From: an uncultured Oribacterium sp.
Lineage (GTDB): Bacteria > Bacillota > Clostridia > Lachnospirales > Lachnospiraceae
Assembly: GCA_934279105.1 (NCBI GenBank)
Contig: CAKQWR010000022.1
Coordinates: 1-16,245, forward strand
Direction: 5' to 3'
DNA length: 16,245 bases
Part shown: positions 14,139 to 16,245 of the stretch, one piece after another
Layout of the letters: each line of letters starts with the position of its first letter
How positions within the stretch are numbered: the stretch's first letter is position 1
Notes under the pieces: model-generated
Databases searched by the model: none
Told to the model about the DNA's origin: nothing
What the model saw: the letters and a program-made list of their open reading frames with translations, nothing else
Made by a program: the position numbers and the translations under genes

Positions 14139-14161
14139 AAACAAAGTGTAAATATTTGTTT
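14139..14161. promoter_or_regulatory. AAACAAA/TTTGTTT inverted repeat, candidate MarR operator
   Basis: Perfect 7-bp arms at 14139-14145 and 14155-14161 with a 9-bp spacer, 40 bp upstream of the marR -35. MarR proteins commonly bind such AT-rich palindromes near their own gene; that this regulator binds here is a guess. Confidence 0.35.
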
Positions 14162-14201
14162 GAATTTTTAAAATCTAATTTATCACAGAGTGACTCTTTC
14201 A

Positions 14202-14230
14202 TTGTTTATCGAACGAAAATCTTATATAAT
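14202..14230 (+). promoter_or_regulatory. promoter of marR
   Basis: -35 TTGTTT (14202-14207), 17-bp spacer, consensus -10 TATAAT (14225-14230). The start codon is 44 bp after the -10. Confidence 0.8.
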
Positions 14231-14274
14231 GATTATAATACGGGGGGACGTAAGCAATATAAAAGGCGGTTAGT

Positions 14275-14820
14275 ATGAATAACGAAAATGATACCAGAAC
14301 TCAGCTATTTAATCAGTTACTGGATTCTCTCAACGATGGTTTCTGTTTAATGGAGGAATACGACGCTGTGCCTCATGATTATGGCGCCGCTGTGCTCTAT
14401 CAGGCAGAGTCACAGATCATTCATTTAGTAGGACATCAGCCTGGTATTACTGCCAGCGAAATCGCGACCATCTTTCGTAAAACACCTAGCGCCTGTTCTC
14501 AGCTCATTCGGAAGCTTCGTAAGAAGGACTGGCTGTTCCAAATGCGAAACAGAAAAAATAACCGTGAATACCAGCTCTATCTGACCGATGAAGGAAAACG
14601 CATCTATGAAGATCATGATCGCTTCGAAAAGCGCTGTCTGGAAAGAAGCTTTTCAAATCTGTCTGATTTTAGTGATGATGATTTTAAAACATATATCGCA
14701 ATTCAGAATAAACTCAATGAAACCTTCGCTCTGGATGTAGAAGAGAGTAAAACAACGCCTCTTCTTCAGTCTGACACTTCCTCCAGTCCAAAAGCTAAAG
14801 GGCGCAAGAAGGAGGATTGA
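14275..14820 (+). CDS. MarR-family transcriptional regulator
   Basis: A 181-aa winged helix-turn-helix protein. Residues 57-83 (GITASEIATIF then TPSACSQLIRKLRKK) form the helix-turn-helix with its recognition helix, and residues 86-107 (WLFQMRNRKNN then REYQLYLTDEG) form the wing and the invariant DEG turn of MarR proteins. Flanking helices would make the dimer. Three cysteines (C24, C74, C121) are possible redox sensors, C74 lying in the recognition helix, but they are not at the OhrR Cys15 position. The last 25 residues are polar and basic, probably disordered, and longer than usual for the family. AAGGCGG lies 5 nt before the ATG. Divergent from the peroxiredoxin-like gene, which makes that gene and itself the likely targets. 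The effector is unknown. Confidence 0.9.
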   Translation: MNNENDTRTQLFNQLLDSLNDGFCLMEEYDAVPHDYGAAVLYQAESQIIHLVGHQPGITASEIATIFRKTPSACSQLIRKLRKKDWLFQMRNRKNNREYQLYLTDEGKRIYEDHDRFEKRCLERSFSNLSDFSDDDFKTYIAIQNKLNETFALDVEESKTTPLLQSDTSSSPKAKGRKKED

Positions 14821-14942
14821 TGCCGCACATAGGCTGATTTTTCAAATAGCAGACCTGATGGCTGATGTCATTAAATTTGCATTGACCTGATGACCTGTCC
14901 TTTTTTTGCTCATTTTTATGATTCCGAAACCTTCATAATCGC

Positions 14943-14971
14943 TTGCAGCATCAAAACCAGAGTACTAGTAT
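14943..14971 (+). promoter_or_regulatory. promoter of the flavodoxin-like gene
   Basis: -35 TTGCAG (14943-14948), 17-bp spacer, -10 TAGTAT (14966-14971). The 8-bp palindrome TACTAGTA (14963-14970) overlaps the -10 and is followed by TTAGGA, a string also found at the downstream flavin reductase promoter. Confidence 0.6.
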
Positions 14972-15020
14972 TAGGATAAAAATGGGTGTTATGGCCGATA
15001 AATGAATGGAGGTTACAGTG

Positions 15021-15536
15021 ATGAAACTGGCGGTAATTTATGATTCGAAGACCGGAAATACGAAAAAGGCGGCGGAATGGATTGCGGAAGGCATGCGCTC
15101 GGTGAATGGTGTACAGGCAGAGACATTCAGCATCGAGGATGTGGATGCAGCGTTTGTGAAGGCGGCATCGGGCGTAGTCATCGGCAGTCCGTCGTATGCG
15201 GCCGGCATAACTCCGGCGATGCATGGCTGGCTGCTGCAGAACAGCAGTAAGCTGGGGCTCGCCGGAAAGCTTGGCGGTGCATTCGCCACAGAGCAGTATT
15301 CGCACGGTGGCGGTGAAGTCGTGATTCAGTCGATTCTGACGATGGAGATGGTGTTCGGTATGCTGTGCTACTCCGGCGGCAGTTCCTTCGGAAAGCCGGT
15401 GATTCACCTCGGACCGGTGGGCGTAAATGACAACATCGAGAAGCAGAACGGTATGGAGAAGTTCCAGGCGAATTTCGAAACCTTCGGACAGCGTTTCGCA
15501 GGAAAAGCCACAGCACTTTTCGCTCCGGCGGAGTAA
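15021..15536 (+). CDS. flavodoxin-like FMN protein
   Basis: A 171-aa flavodoxin-fold protein, cytoplasmic. The FMN phosphate loop is SKTGNT (9-14) after strand 1 (KLAVIYD). GSPSYAAGITPAMHGWL (55-71) and GGAFATEQYSHGGGE (85-99) are the second and third flavin-contact loops, as in flavodoxin/NAD(P)H-dependent reductases of the WrbA type. It probably carries electrons or reduces quinones. I start at 15021 because GGAGG lies 8 nt upstream and the fold begins right there; the frame is open to an ATG at 15006, but that would overlap the ribosome binding site. It lies between marR and a flavin reductase on the same strand, each with its own promoter, and ends before a strong terminator. Confidence 0.9.
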   Translation: MKLAVIYDSKTGNTKKAAEWIAEGMRSVNGVQAETFSIEDVDAAFVKAASGVVIGSPSYAAGITPAMHGWLLQNSSKLGLAGKLGGAFATEQYSHGGGEVVIQSILTMEMVFGMLCYSGGSSFGKPVIHLGPVGVNDNIEKQNGMEKFQANFETFGQRFAGKATALFAPAE

Positions 15537-15623
15537 GCAAGACGCTTCGAAATGTACGGCGTAGATTTCAGAAATTAATAGTGAGATAAAAGAAGAATAA
15601 AATATATTTTGTAACACAAACAC

Positions 15624-15669
15624 CCCGCAGCAACGCATGAAATACATGCTTTGCTGCGGGCCTTCTTTT
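15624..15669 (+). terminator. terminator after the flavodoxin-like gene
   Basis: CCCGCAGCAA (15624-15633) pairs with TTGCTGCGGG (15651-15660), continued after one mismatch by GCATG/CATGC around a 5-nt loop, then a T-rich tail (CCTTCTTTT). Confidence 0.9.
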
Positions 15670-15696
15670 ACAAATCAATAAGTATTCTTATTTTAA

Positions 15697-15724
15697 TTGA
15701 CAACATACAAAAAGGGTATATACT
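15697..15724 (+). promoter_or_regulatory. promoter of the flavin reductase gene
   Basis: Consensus -35 TTGACA (15697-15702), 16-bp spacer, -10 TATACT (15719-15724). Confidence 0.78.
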
Positions 15725-15762
15725 TACTATTAGGAACAGTTCTTAATAAAGAACAAATAGTA
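15725..15762 (+). promoter_or_regulatory. putative operator immediately downstream of the flavin reductase -10
   Basis: TACTATT (15725-15731) and AATAGTA (15756-15762) are perfect 7-bp inverted arms. Inside lie GAAC-A-GTTC (15734-15737 with 15739-15742) and GTTCTT-AATA-AAGAAC (15739-15754). TACTATT-type sites are reminiscent of HxlR/DUF24 regulators (YodB type) that control quinone and redox genes; no such regulator is in the window. Confidence 0.45.
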
Positions 15763-15805
15763 CGTGATTCATGTTCGTTGATTCTATGGAAAAGGAGGAA
15801 GTCTG

Positions 15806-16245
15806 ATGGATAAGAAGGCGATGTATAAGTTGAGCTATGGTTTGTTTGTGCTGACTGCACGCGAAGGCGAGAAGGACAACGGCTGCATCATTAACACGGC
15901 GATTCAGGCAGCGTCGGAGCCGAATCAGCTGAGCATCTGTGTAAATAAGGCAAACTATACGCATGATATGATCGAGCGAACCGGAAAGTTCACTGTCTCC
16001 GTGCTGAGTGAGCAGGCGGACTTCGCGCTGTTCCAGCACTTCGGTTTCCAGTCCGGTCGTGATGTCGATAAGTTTGCGGATTTCACTGGCTGTGCGCGTG
16101 GCGCCGATGGCCTCTATTACATTACAGAGGGGACCAATGCCTACATTTCCGTAACAGTCGATAAGACCGTCGACCTCGGTTCGCATACGATGTTCATCGG
16201 CGAGATCACGGATATGGCGGTGCTGAGTGATGCACCGTCCACGAC
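15806..16245 (+). CDS. flavin reductase family protein (partial, 3' end beyond window)
   Basis: The first 146 residues of a protein beginning MDKKAMYKLSYGLFVLTARE. It matches the flavin reductase-like domain (FMN-binding split barrel) of clostridial NADH:flavin oxidoreductases: NGCIINTAIQ (25-34), SICVNKANYTHDMI (43-56), FTVSVLSEQADFALFQHFGFQSGRD spread over residues 62-86, then FADFT and FIGEI. It probably uses FMN to pass electrons to an oxygen- or NO-reducing flavodiiron partner. In many relatives (Hrb type) a rubredoxin domain follows at the C-terminus; whether it does here lies outside the window. AAAGGAGG sits 7 nt before the ATG. It has its own strong promoter and operator-like palindromes, separated from the flavodoxin gene by a terminator. 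Confidence 0.9.
   Translation, partial: MDKKAMYKLSYGLFVLTAREGEKDNGCIINTAIQAASEPNQLSICVNKANYTHDMIERTGKFTVSVLSEQADFALFQHFGFQSGRDVDKFADFTGCARGADGLYYITEGTNAYISVTVDKTVDLGSHTMFIGEITDMAVLSDAPST

Larger units (their letters stand above)
13918..14274. other. divergent intergenic region between peroxiredoxin-like gene and marR
   Basis: AT-rich, 357 bp, no gene. It holds promoters for both genes, an AGCTGCTT-containing element shared with the permease promoter, and an AAACAAA/TTTGTTT inverted repeat at 14139-14161. Positions about 14000-14135 show nothing I can name; a small RNA there cannot be excluded. Confidence 0.6.

Noticed and set aside
14916..15647. 243-aa minus-strand open frame opposite the flavodoxin gene
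   Set aside because: Runs through the terminator and promoter regions; shadow of the clear flavodoxin-like protein.
15743..16186. 147-aa minus-strand open frame at the right end
   Set aside because: Antisense to the flavin reductase, whose start, ribosome binding site and motifs are convincing.

Overview
The window looks like a chromosomal stretch from a Gram-positive anaerobe of the class Clostridia, probably Lachnospiraceae-like. The signs are strong AGGAGG-type ribosome binding sites, several hairpin-plus-T-tract terminators, a cell-wall-binding/DUF6273-type protein, a Hrb-type flavin reductase, and the mix of M42 peptidase, MalY/PatB lyase and APC permease. This placement is an inference from gene content; no rRNA or other marker gene is present. 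No tRNA, rRNA, CRISPR array, IS element or integrase was found.

Left part (1-4402, all minus strand): in transcription order, an HNH endonuclease, a small class I methyltransferase, an AIPR-family (abortive infection phage resistance) protein and a small SWIM zinc-finger protein. AIPR and SWIM are visibly AT-richer than the neighbours and sit 66 bp apart, so they may be a transferred pair. The group has the character of a defence or accessory island. The usual AIPR partners (Z1 helicase, DUF4420, MORC-type ATPase, DNA methyltransferase) are absent from the window.

Middle part (4403-8721): a divergent 347-bp region with a 36-bp near-palindrome, a plus-strand DEDDh 3'-5' exonuclease, a bidirectional terminator, then on the minus strand an M42 aminopeptidase and a 517-aa protein with cell-wall-binding-like repeats, a PPDPST linker and a DUF6273-like end but no signal peptide. 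A short sequence containing GGCATTGGCC occurs just before two related terminator hairpins (near 5420 and 8514), with a diverged third copy near 4550.

Sulfur/amino-acid cluster (8722-13068, minus strand): APC permease, PatB/MalY-type C-S beta-lyase, DUF401 membrane protein and RidA. The chemistry fits together. A beta-lyase releases 2-aminoacrylate and RidA deaminates it; the permease would bring in the amino acid and DUF401 may carry a product or co-substrate. A perfect 12-bp inverted repeat lies between patB and DUF401 exactly where the DUF401 ribosome binding site is expected.

Right part (13317-16245): a redox/stress group of thioredoxin-fold peroxiredoxin-like protein (minus), divergent MarR-family regulator, flavodoxin-like protein and a flavin reductase cut off by the window end (all plus). 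Good promoters are visible for each. A 20-nt element is shared (18/20) between the peroxiredoxin and permease promoters, and a TATTAGGA-containing motif is shared by the flavodoxin and flavin reductase promoters, suggesting two small regulons.
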